Shown in pieces: positions 43,293 through 51,847 of a DNA stretch of 64,000 nt. The notes beneath the pieces are model-generated. The model had not been told where the DNA came from. It was given only the letters and a program-made list of their open reading frames with translations, and searched no databases. The stretch comes from Geodermatophilus sp. DSM 45219 (GTDB lineage Bacteria; Actinomycetota; Actinomycetes; Mycobacteriales; Geodermatophilaceae), in assembly GCF_900104025.1 (NCBI RefSeq), contig NZ_FNIQ01000003.1, positions 744,001 to 808,000 of the forward strand. The letters run 5' to 3'. Within the stretch, counting starts at the first letter, position 1, and every line of letters begins with the position of its first letter. A program made the position numbers and the translations under genes.

Positions 43293-44690
43293 ATGACAGA
43301 CCTGGCTGGCAAGCCGGACGGCGAGCAAGATCCTCTCAAGGTCGAAGCTACCGCGGACAAGGCGCTCTTTGTCTCCATGCTCGTAAAGGACATCGAGCTG
43401 CTGCCAGCCGTTATGGATCTAGTCGACAATTCCGTGGATGGCGCCAGAGCGACAAGCCCGGGTGCTCCAGAAATGCATAAAATTGACCTGAACGTGGGCG
43501 TCGACAAGTTCAGTATCAGTGATGACTGTGGCGGTATTCCGATAGATGTTGCACGTCACTACGCCTTCCGCTTCGGACGCCCCAAAGACTATGCTGGCAT
43601 CGCTGGCTCTGTCGGCCAATTTGGTATCGGGATGAAGCGGGCGTTATTCAAGCTGGGCACTCGCTTCACGGTCGAATCTCGATCTCGAGACAGTCGCTTC
43701 GTCTTGCCTGTTGATGTCGACGCTTGGCTCGATGATCCGAGCCCCGATTGGCAGTTCCGGATGTCCCAGATTGACGAGTATTACGAACCGGCGTCTGGGT
43801 CGGGGGTAGGGACGGTTGTCACCGTCGACCGCCTGCACGAAAGTGTGGCTGAAGACTTCGGTGACCCGTTGATCCTTGCGCAACTGCGCGAGCAAATCAG
43901 GATGCGACATCAGTCGGTGCTTCAGCAGGGGTTGACGATAACGCTCAACGGCCAGAGGCTCCGCGGGTTCGCTCCCCAATTGTTGACAGGCCCGGACTTC
44001 AAGCCGATCAATCGAAGTCTATTTGTGCCGAGCGGCAGCGACGGCGTGAATGCGAGAATCGTCGCGGGCATAGTAGCCGGCGACGACGACCTAAAGGATG
44101 AGGGTCAGGCTGAGGACTTCACGGATCCGGGTCAGGCGGGCTGGTGGGTCTTCTGCAATGATCGGCTGCTTTTAATTGCGGAACGAACATTTCTCACGGG
44201 ATGGGGAGACGGGACCGCTGCATATCACCCGCAATATAGGCGATTCCGGGGTTATGTCTACCTAACTTCGTTGGATGCGTCACTCCTCCCATGGAACACG
44301 ACCAAGACCAGCGTCGATCAAGACTCTCGCGTGTGGCGAGTAGTGCGTGGTGAGATGAAGAAAGCTCTCGCGGAGGTGTTAAGCGTAATAAATAGGCTCA
44401 AGTCAGAGCGTCAGTATGGCGATGACGTTGATGACATGCCTGTGTTCAAGGCTCTTAGCCATTCCTCGTCAGTGCCTGTGAATGACCTTGCTCAAAGCGA
44501 CACACTGGTCGCGCCGCAGCCCTCTCAGGCGTCGCGCAGGCCGCGCAGTCGGCCCACCACGCAGAAGATCCAGTACAACGTGGAGATCGAAAGGTTTCAG
44601 GCGGCGGCAGAGGTACTCAATGTGGGAACCGCTGCGGACGTGGGCCGTCGAACCTTCGATTACTTCTTCGACCGCGAGGTTGAAGACTAG
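43293..44690 (+). CDS. GHKL-type ATPase (MutL/Hsp90/MORC-like) of the Vsr-Dcm island
   Basis: A 465-residue protein with an N-terminal GHKL ATP-binding domain: N-box LPAVMDLVDNSVDGA (Asn46), ISDDCGGI and the lid/G2 VGQFGIGMKRALFKLG. A second alpha-beta region follows (about 150-370; LLPWNTTKTSV may supply the catalytic Lys). The remaining about 95 residues look like a linker and a small C-terminal domain. GHKL ATPases of this kind act as clamps, and related proteins occur next to Dcm/Vsr defence genes. ATG 43293 is used; GTG 43269 is an upstream option. The next gene overlaps by one base (TAGTG). Confidence 0.85.
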   Translation: MTDLAGKPDGEQDPLKVEATADKALFVSMLVKDIELLPAVMDLVDNSVDGARATSPGAPEMHKIDLNVGVDKFSISDDCGGIPIDVARHYAFRFGRPKDYAGIAGSVGQFGIGMKRALFKLGTRFTVESRSRDSRFVLPVDVDAWLDDPSPDWQFRMSQIDEYYEPASGSGVGTVVTVDRLHESVAEDFGDPLILAQLREQIRMRHQSVLQQGLTITLNGQRLRGFAPQLLTGPDFKPINRSLFVPSGSDGVNARIVAGIVAGDDDLKDEGQAEDFTDPGQAGWWVFCNDRLLLIAERTFLTGWGDGTAAYHPQYRRFRGYVYLTSLDASLLPWNTTKTSVDQDSRVWRVVRGEMKKALAEVLSVINRLKSERQYGDDVDDMPVFKALSHSSSVPVNDLAQSDTLVAPQPSQASRRPRSRPTTQKIQYNVEIERFQAAAEVLNVGTAADVGRRTFDYFFDREVED

Positions 44691-45589
44691 TGGCCCGTAT
44701 GTCTTACGAGCTTAGGCCGTCCAAGGCAGTTACTCGCCGTCTGTTCGTTGATGTTCTCCGGCGTCTATCCGCCGTGGCCGCGCCGTCGGATTACCAATAC
44801 GTCGGCTTCGGTGCACTCGAGTTCGCGGACTTCGAATTGGTTCACCGGCAGCTCGGTATCGCCAAGATGACCAGCATTGAGGGAGATGCTGCTCATGTTG
44901 AGCGGTATATCTGGAACCGCCCGTATGGCGGCATTGAGGTGTTAGCGGGTAGGGCCTCTACTATTCTTCCCTCGCTGGACTGGTCGCAGTTGAGCATTGT
45001 GTGGCTTGATTACACGAGCACGCAAACTGCGGAAGTCCTTGCAGACATCGATACCGTAGCTAGTCGCCTGTTGCCGGGAAGCGTCCTAGCGGTGACGCTA
45101 AATGCCCACCCTCAAAAGCTTGGGGAGCGGGTTGCAGCGCTAGAGTCGGCAGTCGGCGCGGATCGGGTGCCGCTGGAGGCCTCGGAGGCTCGCTTAGGGC
45201 AGTGGGGCCTTGCCGACGTTCAATGGGAGATACTCAACGCCGAGCTGCGGAGAACCCTATCCGAGCGTGCAGACAGTGCTGTCTGGCGCCAAGTGCTGAA
45301 CATACACTACCAAGATGCAGCTCGCATGCAAATAGTTGCCGGTGTGGTTAGCAACCCTGCGACTGAGCGCCTTATTGACCAGTGTCGGTTTTCTGATCTC
45401 GACTTCGTTCGGGCGGGAAGTGATGCGCTGAGGCTCAAGGTGCCCCTCTTGACGTTGCCCGAACGGTCCTGGCTAAACCGTCAGCTGCCCGTAGCAGCAG
45501 GTGCGGCGCTTGATCCGTCGCCGGGCGTGAGTGAAGCGGACGTCGCTGCTTACCTAGACATCTATCGCTACTTGGAAGCTTTGCCCTGA
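44690..45589 (+). CDS. Rossmann-fold, methyltransferase-like protein paired with the GHKL ATPase
   Basis: A 299-residue protein annotated in similar loci as O-methyltransferase-like. It opens MSYELRPSKAVTRRLFVDVLRRL, then YQYVGFGALEFADFELVHRQLGI (a glycine motif like SAM site I), MTSIEGDAAHVERYIWNRP (acidic residue after strand 2) and SIVWLDYTST (motif IV-like). The DNA- or RNA-binding region, if any, is not evident. Its GTG overlaps the ATPase stop as TAGTG, so the two are obligately cotranscribed. It converges on coxG with a 22-base overlap. Function in the module is unknown. Confidence 0.75.
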   Translation: MARMSYELRPSKAVTRRLFVDVLRRLSAVAAPSDYQYVGFGALEFADFELVHRQLGIAKMTSIEGDAAHVERYIWNRPYGGIEVLAGRASTILPSLDWSQLSIVWLDYTSTQTAEVLADIDTVASRLLPGSVLAVTLNAHPQKLGERVAALESAVGADRVPLEASEARLGQWGLADVQWEILNAELRRTLSERADSAVWRQVLNIHYQDAARMQIVAGVVSNPATERLIDQCRFSDLDFVRAGSDALRLKVPLLTLPERSWLNRQLPVAAGAALDPSPGVSEADVAAYLDIYRYLEALP

Positions 45590-46296
45590 ACCCTTCGACT
45601 CGGCGGGGTTTGGCGCGACTCGCTGCCCTGCGGAGATGCGCCGAAGTGACCTCTGCCCATCATGTAGCCAACAACGACGCCGAGGAGGGTCAGCGCGCTG
45701 CCGCCGGCGGCGCCCAGGGCCAGCGTGCGGAGGTCGCCGGACGTTCCCGCGGGAACGCCTGCACGCCCGGCGAAGACCTGCGGCGAGGGGGCGGCGGGCG
45801 CCTTGGCGTCCGTCCGGCTCACCGCAGCAGCCGACGGCGCGGCCTCGATGGGCACGACGGTGCCGGTCAGCTCGCCATCGATGGCCGTGAAGAATTGTGC
45901 AGCTAGCCGCTTCGCGACCCCGGTGATCATCCGCTGGCCCACGCCGGCCACTGGCCCGCCCACCACGGCGTCCGCCGAGTAGGTCAAGACGGTGCCATCG
46001 CCGTCGGGTGCCAGCTCGATCGTCACCGTCGCCCGCACCTGACCCGGCGCCCCCGCCCCCGACGCATGCATCACGTAGGACTTCGGCCGGTTCTGATCCG
46101 TCAGGTGAACCTCGCCGGCGTACGTCCCCTTGACCGCACCGACGCCCACCGAGACGTTCATCCGGTAGGAGTCCTCGCCCACCCGCTCCAGCGCCAGGCA
46201 CCCGGGGATCGTCCGGGCCAGCACCGCCGGATCGGTCAGCGCGGCCCACACAGCCTCGGGCGAATCGTGCAGCACCGCCGAGCCGTCGAGGTTCAC
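45568..46296 (-). CDS. coxG: CoxG-type SRPBCC protein with C-terminal membrane anchor
   Basis: A 242-residue CoxG-family protein: SRPBCC domain about 1-145 (GSAVLHDSPEAVWAALTDPAVLARTIPGCLALE, GVGAVKGTYAGEVHL, ADAVVGGPVAGVGQRM), an Ala/Pro linker and one C-terminal transmembrane segment (about 195-217). In CO dehydrogenase systems CoxG tethers or matures the molybdenum enzyme at the membrane. GTG overlaps the large-subunit stop, so it is the last gene of the hydroxylase operon. It suggests the hydroxylase here is membrane-associated. Confidence 0.9.
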   Translation of the reverse strand: MNLDGSAVLHDSPEAVWAALTDPAVLARTIPGCLALERVGEDSYRMNVSVGVGAVKGTYAGEVHLTDQNRPKSYVMHASGAGAPGQVRATVTIELAPDGDGTVLTYSADAVVGGPVAGVGQRMITGVAKRLAAQFFTAIDGELTGTVVPIEAAPSAAAVSRTDAKAPAAPSPQVFAGRAGVPAGTSGDLRTLALGAAGGSALTLLGVVVGYMMGRGHFGASPQGSESRQTPPSRRVQGKASK

Positions 46297-48710
46297 GCAC
46301 GAACTCCTGTCCTGCGGGCGGACGCCGCCGTCCGCTCCGCGTCGGGGGACCGCACCAGGTCGTACAGCTCGGTCGGCGAGATGGGCATCGAGGTGATCCG
46401 CCGTCCCACCGCGTCCTCGATCGCCGACGCCAGCGCCGCCGACCCTGGGATCACGCCGGCCTCACCGGCGCCCTTGATGCCCAGCGGGTTCAGCGGCGAC
46501 GGCGTCTGCTGGTGGTCGATCACGATGTCGGGCACCTCGGACGCGTACGGCATGAGGAAGTCCATGAAGGACGCGTTCTGCAGCTGCCCGTCGGCGTCGT
46601 AGGCCATCCGCTCGTACAGCGCCCCGCCCACGCCCTGCGCGACGCCGCCGTGCACCTGGCCTTCGACGATCATCGGGTTCACCACGTTGCCGCAGTCGTG
46701 CACCACCGCGTAGTTGACGACGTCGATCTCCCACGTCGCCGGGTCGATCTCCACGATCGCCGCGTGCGCGCCCGAGGCGAACGTCGAGCGGATCGGCGAG
46801 TAGTAGTCGCGGTGCTCCAGCCCCGGTGCGTCCCCGGGCGTCACCGGTGGCTTGTCATTGGAGGCCTGGACGGCGAACTGCGTCGCCTGCTTGGCCGCCT
46901 CGTCGAACGCGTACCGCAGCGGGTTGGACAGCACCGCCACCGTCCGCAGCGGGATCGAGGCCCCCGGCGTCCCTCGCACCTGCACGACCCCGTGGTCGAT
47001 CTCCAGGTCCCCGGGGTCGGCCTCCAGGACGTCGGCGGCGATCCGCAGCGCCTTCTCCCGCACCCCGCGCGCGGCCAGCGCGATCGCGTTGCCGCTCATC
47101 ACCGCCGCCCGCGAGGCGAATGTGCCCACGGCGTACGGGAAGCGGCGGGTGTCACCGGTGGTCACCTCGACGTCCTCGATCGGCACCCCGAGCTCGGAGG
47201 CGACGATCTGCGCGAACGACGTCTCGTGCCCCTGGCCCTGGGTCGTCAGCCCGGTCGCCACGAGCACCTTGCCGCTGCCCAGCACCTGCACGTGCCCGCC
47301 CTCGTACGGCCCGGGCCCGGTGCCCTCCACGTACATCGCCATCCCGACGCCCAGCAGCTTGCCGCGCGCCTCGGCGTCGTCCCTCAGCGCGTCGACGCCG
47401 TCCCACCCGACCAGCGCTTTCAGCTTCGCCAGCAGCCCCGGGTAGTCGCCGGAGTCGTAGATGACCGGCCGGCCGTCCTGGAACGTCAGGTGGTGGTCGT
47501 ACGGGAACTGCGCGGGCTGGATGAGGTTGCGCTCGCGGACGACGGCCCGGTCCAGGCCGAGGACGTCGGCGATGCGGTCCATCGTCCGCTCCATCGCGAA
47601 GCAGCCCTGCGGCCGCCCGGCGCCGCGGTACGGCGTCACGATGACGGTGTTCGTGTAGACGCTCTCCACGACCACCCGGTACACGGGGATCACGTACGGG
47701 CCGACCAGCTGGGTCGCGGTCACGATCGGCACGATGATCCCATAGGGCGTGTAGGCGCCGTTGTCGTGCCAGATGTGCACGTCGAGCGCGGTGATCCGGC
47801 CGTCGTCGTCGAACCCGACGCCGATCTCCTGCCGCTGCTGCCGCTCGTGGGCGCTGGAGATGAAGTGCTCGCGGCGGTCCTCGGTCCACTTCACCTCGCG
47901 GCCCAGCGCGATCGCCGCCATCGGCACCAGCAGCTCCTCCGGCCACGGGTGCACGATCTTCACGCCGAAGCCGCCGCCGACGTCCGGCGCGATCACCTCG
48001 ACCTCATCGAGTGACAGCTGCAGCTTGGCCGCGATCGCCGCGCGCACCGACGTCGAGGCCTGCGTGCTGGTGTGCACCCGCAGCGAGTGGTCGTCGGCGT
48101 CCCACCGCGCGTGCACGCCCTTGCCCTCCAGCGGCATGCACGCGCTGCGCTCGACGTACTGCGTGAACGACAGCCTGTGCGGCGCCGCGGCGAGCGCCGG
48201 CTCGACGTCCCCGGTCTCTTGGTGGTGCCGGGCGGCGACGTTGTCCGGGATCTCCTCGTGGACGCACGAGCCAGCGGCCCGGGCGGCGTCCACCCCCACC
48301 ACGGCGGGCAGCTCCTCGTAGCTGACGACGATCCGCTCGGCGGCGTCCTCGGCGACGTACCGGTCGGTCGCCACCACCATCACGACCGGCTCGCCGACGT
48401 GGTTCACCTCGCCGTTGGCCAGCGGGTAGCCGGTGCGCGGCGCGTGCAGCTGCGGGTGCGGGATGAGCACCGGCAGCGGCTCGGCGAGCGGGCCGGTGAG
48501 GTCCTCGTAGGTGTAGACGGCGACCAGGCCCTCGACGTCCAGGGCGGCGTCCACGTCGATGTCGGTGATGCGGGCGTGCGCGTGGGGGCTGCGCACGAAG
48601 GCCGCGGCCAGGGCGCCCGTACCGATGTCGTCGAGGTAGCGGCCGCGGCCGGTGATCAGCCGGGCGTCCTCGCGCCGGCGGACCGGCTCGCCGAACAGCT
48701 TGGTGGTCAC
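46293..48710 (-). CDS. Molybdenum hydroxylase large subunit (xanthine dehydrogenase family, CoxL-like)
   Basis: An 805-residue molybdopterin-cytosine-dinucleotide-binding subunit. Visible are the N-terminal GRGRYLDDI, GGGFGVKIVHPWPEE, the loop PYRGAGRPQG around residues 360-369 and the catalytic Glu in KGAGEAGVIPGS. True form I CO dehydrogenases carry AYXCSFR, so the PYRGAGR loop argues against CO oxidation and for an organic heterocycle hydroxylase. With the FAD and iron-sulfur subunits it forms the usual LMS complex. Beside an NCS2 permease and with a barbiturase 12 kb away, uracil/thymine dehydrogenase is a reasonable inference; purine oxidation is the main alternative. Confidence 0.92.
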   Translation of the reverse strand: MTTKLFGEPVRRREDARLITGRGRYLDDIGTGALAAAFVRSPHAHARITDIDVDAALDVEGLVAVYTYEDLTGPLAEPLPVLIPHPQLHAPRTGYPLANGEVNHVGEPVVMVVATDRYVAEDAAERIVVSYEELPAVVGVDAARAAGSCVHEEIPDNVAARHHQETGDVEPALAAAPHRLSFTQYVERSACMPLEGKGVHARWDADDHSLRVHTSTQASTSVRAAIAAKLQLSLDEVEVIAPDVGGGFGVKIVHPWPEELLVPMAAIALGREVKWTEDRREHFISSAHERQQRQEIGVGFDDDGRITALDVHIWHDNGAYTPYGIIVPIVTATQLVGPYVIPVYRVVVESVYTNTVIVTPYRGAGRPQGCFAMERTMDRIADVLGLDRAVVRERNLIQPAQFPYDHHLTFQDGRPVIYDSGDYPGLLAKLKALVGWDGVDALRDDAEARGKLLGVGMAMYVEGTGPGPYEGGHVQVLGSGKVLVATGLTTQGQGHETSFAQIVASELGVPIEDVEVTTGDTRRFPYAVGTFASRAAVMSGNAIALAARGVREKALRIAADVLEADPGDLEIDHGVVQVRGTPGASIPLRTVAVLSNPLRYAFDEAAKQATQFAVQASNDKPPVTPGDAPGLEHRDYYSPIRSTFASGAHAAIVEIDPATWEIDVVNYAVVHDCGNVVNPMIVEGQVHGGVAQGVGGALYERMAYDADGQLQNASFMDFLMPYASEVPDIVIDHQQTPSPLNPLGIKGAGEAGVIPGSAALASAIEDAVGRRITSMPISPTELYDLVRSPDAERTAASARRTGVRA

Positions 48711-48750
48711 GGGGCGCCCTCCACGGCAGCCAATATCGCGATAAAGGCGG

Positions 48751-49266
48751 TCACCGGGCGTCCCGCATCGTCGCGGCCGCGTGCCGGACGGCCTTCTTGA
48801 TGTTCGCGTAGCCGGTGCACCGGCAGAGGTTGCCGCCGACCAGGTCGTCGACCTCCTCCTCGGTGATCTCCTCGGCCGCGTCGCGTCCCTCGAGCCCGGC
48901 GGCGATGGTCACCAGGAACCCCGGGGTGCAGAACCCGCACTGCAGCGCGTGGCACTCGCGGAACGCCTCCTGCACCGGGTGCAGCACCTGCCCGCCCCGT
49001 CCGTCGTCGCGCACCAGCCCCTCCACCGTGGTCACCGCCGCACCGTCCACCTGCACGGCCAGCACCAGGCACGAGCGCACCGGCTCGCCGTCCACCAGCA
49101 CCGTGCAGGCCCCGCACACCCCGTGCTCGCAGCCGACGTGCGTGCCGGTCAGCCCGAGGTCGTGCCGCAGCGCGTCGGACAGCAGCCGCCGCACCGGCAC
49201 GGTGGCTTCACGTGGAACACCGTTCACGGTCAGCCGGAGGGCCCGCTCGGTGTCGACACTGGTCAT
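48751..49266 (-). CDS. Molybdenum hydroxylase [2Fe-2S] subunit (CoxS-like)
   Basis: A 171-residue iron-sulfur subunit. The plant-type ferredoxin cluster is in GCEHGVCGACTVLVDGEPVRSC (four Cys) and the second, helical cluster in CGFCTPGF and NLCRCTGY. It passes electrons from molybdenum to the FAD subunit. It lies 40 bases upstream of the large subunit and 73 bases after the FAD subunit. Everything about it is canonical for the family. Confidence 0.95.
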   Translation of the reverse strand: MTSVDTERALRLTVNGVPREATVPVRRLLSDALRHDLGLTGTHVGCEHGVCGACTVLVDGEPVRSCLVLAVQVDGAAVTTVEGLVRDDGRGGQVLHPVQEAFRECHALQCGFCTPGFLVTIAAGLEGRDAAEEITEEEVDDLVGGNLCRCTGYANIKKAVRHAAATMRDAR

Positions 49267-49339
49267 GGCGTCCTCTCGGTGCTCATGGCTCGGTTCCGGA
49301 CTCGCTCCGCTCCTCGGTCGCTGGCGCTCCCTACGATGC

Positions 49340-50218
49340 TCACTCGCCCGTCACCTTCGCGGCGGCTTCGGCGGCTGCGTCGGCCAGCGTCCGCTCGGTC
49401 AGCACGCCCACCAGCAGCCGGCGGTAGTCGGCGCTGGCGTGCAGGTCGCCGTCCGGCTCGACCAGCGTGCGGGCCAGCGCCCCGGCGGCGGCCCAGTCGG
49501 CCTTCTCCACCGGCGAGCCGGCGACGGACTCGGTCAGGTCGTGCACCTCGGGGACCAGTCCTACCGACATGTACGAGGCGCGGACGGCGGCGACGCGGCG
49601 GTCCTCGTCCAGCGTGACGACGACGCCCGCGCCGCACACCGCGTAGTCGCCCTTGCGGCGGGCCACCTCGGCGAAGGCGGTGCCCGAGCGCGGTGGCAGC
49701 GCCGGGAAGAAGGCCGAGGTGACGACGGCCGCGCCGGGCAGCGAGGTCTCCAGCGGACCGACGAACAGGTCCCGCCAGCCGACGGCGCGCTCGCCGGACG
49801 GCGACGCCACGGTCACCGACCCGCCGGTCAGCGCCAGCACCGAGGTCATCTCGCCGGCGGGGTCGGCGTGCGCGATCGAGCCGACCGTCGTCCCCCGGTT
49901 CCGGATCGCCGGGTGCGCCACGTTCGCCGTCGCCCGGGCCAGCAGCGGCTGCACCCGCGCGGCGTCGTGGTCCCCCAGCAGCCCCGCGTGCCGGACCAGC
50001 GCCCCCACCCGCACGCCCTCCCCGTCCACCTCGACGGCGTCGAGGCCGGGCACCCGGTTGAGGTCCACCAGCACCGCCGGCGCCGCCAGCCGCATCGACA
50101 GCAGCGGCAGCAGCGACTGGCCGCCGGCGAGCACCTTGGCGCCCTCCTCGGCGGCGAGGACCTCGAGGACCTCGCCCACCGAGCGCGGGTCGGCGTACCG
50201 GAAGGGGGCGGGCTTCAC
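49340..50218 (-). CDS. Molybdenum hydroxylase FAD-binding subunit (CoxM-like)
   Basis: A 292-residue FAD subunit. AKVLAGGQSLLPLLSMRLAAP (FAD-binding loop), RNRGTTVGSIAHADPAGE (second FAD motif, TVGGxxxxAxP-like) and the C-terminal domain CGAGVVVTLDEDRRVAAVRASYMSVG are typical. It hands electrons to NAD or another acceptor. GTG 50218 overlaps the permease stop (GTGA), so uptake and oxidation are tightly coupled in expression. Confidence 0.93.
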   Translation of the reverse strand: MKPAPFRYADPRSVGEVLEVLAAEEGAKVLAGGQSLLPLLSMRLAAPAVLVDLNRVPGLDAVEVDGEGVRVGALVRHAGLLGDHDAARVQPLLARATANVAHPAIRNRGTTVGSIAHADPAGEMTSVLALTGGSVTVASPSGERAVGWRDLFVGPLETSLPGAAVVTSAFFPALPPRSGTAFAEVARRKGDYAVCGAGVVVTLDEDRRVAAVRASYMSVGLVPEVHDLTESVAGSPVEKADWAAAGALARTLVEPDGDLHASADYRRLLVGVLTERTLADAAAEAAAKVTGE

Positions 50219-51693
50219 CGGTGGCGGGTCTCCCCGGGCGTCGCGGAGCCGGTGACACCCGGGCGGCCGACCTCGTCGACCGACGACGGGTCGGGGGTCA
50301 CCTCGTCCCCGTGCACGTGCCCGAACGTGGACGCGGCCGCCGGGTGGACACCCTCGCGGGCCAGCGCCTCCTTCATCTCGGCCGGGGCGACCGCCTTGGC
50401 GATGTGCCAGCCGACGACGGCGACGATCGAGCCCAGCGCGATCCCGCCGAGGGAGAAGTTGTCGGAGAACACCATCGTGACGTTCCCGATCGCGATGATG
50501 ATGCCCGCGGAGAGGGGCACCAGGTTGATCGGGTTGGCGAAGTCGACCCGGTTCTCCTTCCAGATCTTGACGCCGAGCAGGCCGATCATCCCGTAGAGCA
50601 CGACGGTGATGCCGCCGAGCACGCCACCCGGGGTGGCGTTGATCAGCGCGCCGAACTTCGGGCAGAGGCCCAGCAGGATCGCGACGACCGCGGCCACGTA
50701 GTACGCCGCGGTCGAGTAGACGCGCGTGGCGGCCATGACGCCGATGTTCTCGGCGTAGGTGGTCGTCGGCGAGCCACCGACCGAGGTGGCCACGACGGTG
50801 GCGACACCGTCGGCGGCGATCGCCCGGCCCATGACCGGGTCGAGGTCGCGCTTGGTCATCGCGGCGACGGCCTTCACGTGACCGGTGTTCTCGGCGACCA
50901 GCGCGATGACGGCGGGCAGGACCAGGAGCGAGAAGTTCAGCGAGAAGCTCGGGGCGGTGAAGTCGGGCAACCCGATCCACGGCGCGTCGCCCACCGCAGC
51001 GATGTTCACCAGGCGGTCGTGCTCGGTCGCCTCGGTCGCGCCACCGAGCACCGAGGTGATCGGACCGGCGGTGACGTCGAGCAGCCAGGAGAGCAGGTAG
51101 CCGAAGACCAGACCCAGGAGGATGGAGATGCGGGCCCAGAAGCCGCGCAGCAGCAGGGAGGCGATGATGACGAAGGTCATCGTGGCCAGCGCCACCCACT
51201 GGTCCTGCGGCCAGTAGATGCCGGCAACGACCGGAGCCAGGTTGAAGCCGATCAGCAGCACCACGGCACCGGTGACGGCGGGCGGCAGGATGGTGTGCAG
51301 GAACCGGACCCCGGCGACGTGGATGAGCACACCCACCAGGGCCAGGACGACGCCGGACACCAGGATCGCGCCGACGACGTCGCCGTCGTCACCGCCGGCC
51401 GCGCGGACGGCGACCACGCCCCCGACGAAGGACGCGCTGGTGCCCAGGTAGCTCGGCACCTTCCCGCTCACCATGAGCAGGAAGATGATCGTCGCGACGC
51501 CGCTCATCATGATCGCGAGGTTCGCGTCCAGGCCCATGACCAGGGGGAAGACGAAGGTCGCCCCGAACATGGCGACGACGTGCTGCGCGCCGATGCCCAC
51601 GGTGAGCGGCCAGGAGAGCCGTTCGTCGGGTGCCACCGCCTCGCCCAGCGGCGGGGTCTTGCCGTCCCCGTAGAGCTTCCAGCCGAACGCCAT
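50215..51693 (-). CDS. NCS2-family nucleobase permease (uracil type)
   Basis: A 492-residue membrane protein with about 12-14 helices of the NCS2 (UraA/RutG/UapA) fold. The substrate-site helix contains LVAENTGHVKAV; Glu at this position is typical of uracil-type members, whereas xanthine/urate carriers usually have Gln-Asn. SVGGSPTTTYAENIGVMAATRVYS is the other signature. ATG 51693 has GAGGAGG upstream, and the longer open frame is non-coding leader. It is the first gene of the molybdenum-hydroxylase operon and divergent from fdrA. It should import a pyrimidine or related base by proton symport. Confidence 0.9.
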   Translation of the reverse strand: MAFGWKLYGDGKTPPLGEAVAPDERLSWPLTVGIGAQHVVAMFGATFVFPLVMGLDANLAIMMSGVATIIFLLMVSGKVPSYLGTSASFVGGVVAVRAAGGDDGDVVGAILVSGVVLALVGVLIHVAGVRFLHTILPPAVTGAVVLLIGFNLAPVVAGIYWPQDQWVALATMTFVIIASLLLRGFWARISILLGLVFGYLLSWLLDVTAGPITSVLGGATEATEHDRLVNIAAVGDAPWIGLPDFTAPSFSLNFSLLVLPAVIALVAENTGHVKAVAAMTKRDLDPVMGRAIAADGVATVVATSVGGSPTTTYAENIGVMAATRVYSTAAYYVAAVVAILLGLCPKFGALINATPGGVLGGITVVLYGMIGLLGVKIWKENRVDFANPINLVPLSAGIIIAIGNVTMVFSDNFSLGGIALGSIVAVVGWHIAKAVAPAEMKEALAREGVHPAAASTFGHVHGDEVTPDPSSVDEVGRPGVTGSATPGETRHR

Positions 51694-51798
51694 GACCGCC
51701 TCCTCGACCCGCACCTGGGACGTGGCCGGTTCCCCCGAACGGACGTTCCCGGCTCCCAGCGGGCGCCAATGTGACACGCACCGGGGACGGCGCGGAAG

Positions 51799-51846
51799 TA
51801 CCTCAGCGCTAAATCGTCGTTGCGTCGATGTCTCATCGCTGAGGTA
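51799..51846. promoter_or_regulatory. Operator-like inverted repeat between permease and fdrA
   Basis: TACCTCAGCG at 51799-51808 is exactly inverted at 51837-51846, with a 28-base AT-richer spacer. It lies in the 154-base divergent gap and abuts ATG 51848. TACGGT at 51856-51861 followed by seven bases and GTG 51869 would make a leaderless fdrA promoter immediately beside it. It is a good candidate for shared substrate-dependent control of both arms. Confidence 0.55.
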
Positions 51847-51847
51847 A

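Noticed and set aside
43293-44690. GHKL protein as a true MutL mismatch-repair protein
   Set aside because: The ATP-binding motifs fit the superfamily, but the remaining sequence does not show MutL C-terminal or endonuclease motifs, and it is paired with a methyltransferase-like gene.
40995-45590. Prophage or integrative element
   Set aside because: No integrase, phage structural gene, tRNA or flanking direct repeat was found; only composition and gene content suggest transfer.
45568-50218. Aerobic carbon monoxide dehydrogenase operon
   Set aside because: CoxL-like loop is PYRGAGR rather than AYXCSFR, and the operon begins with a nucleobase permease, so CO oxidation is not supported.
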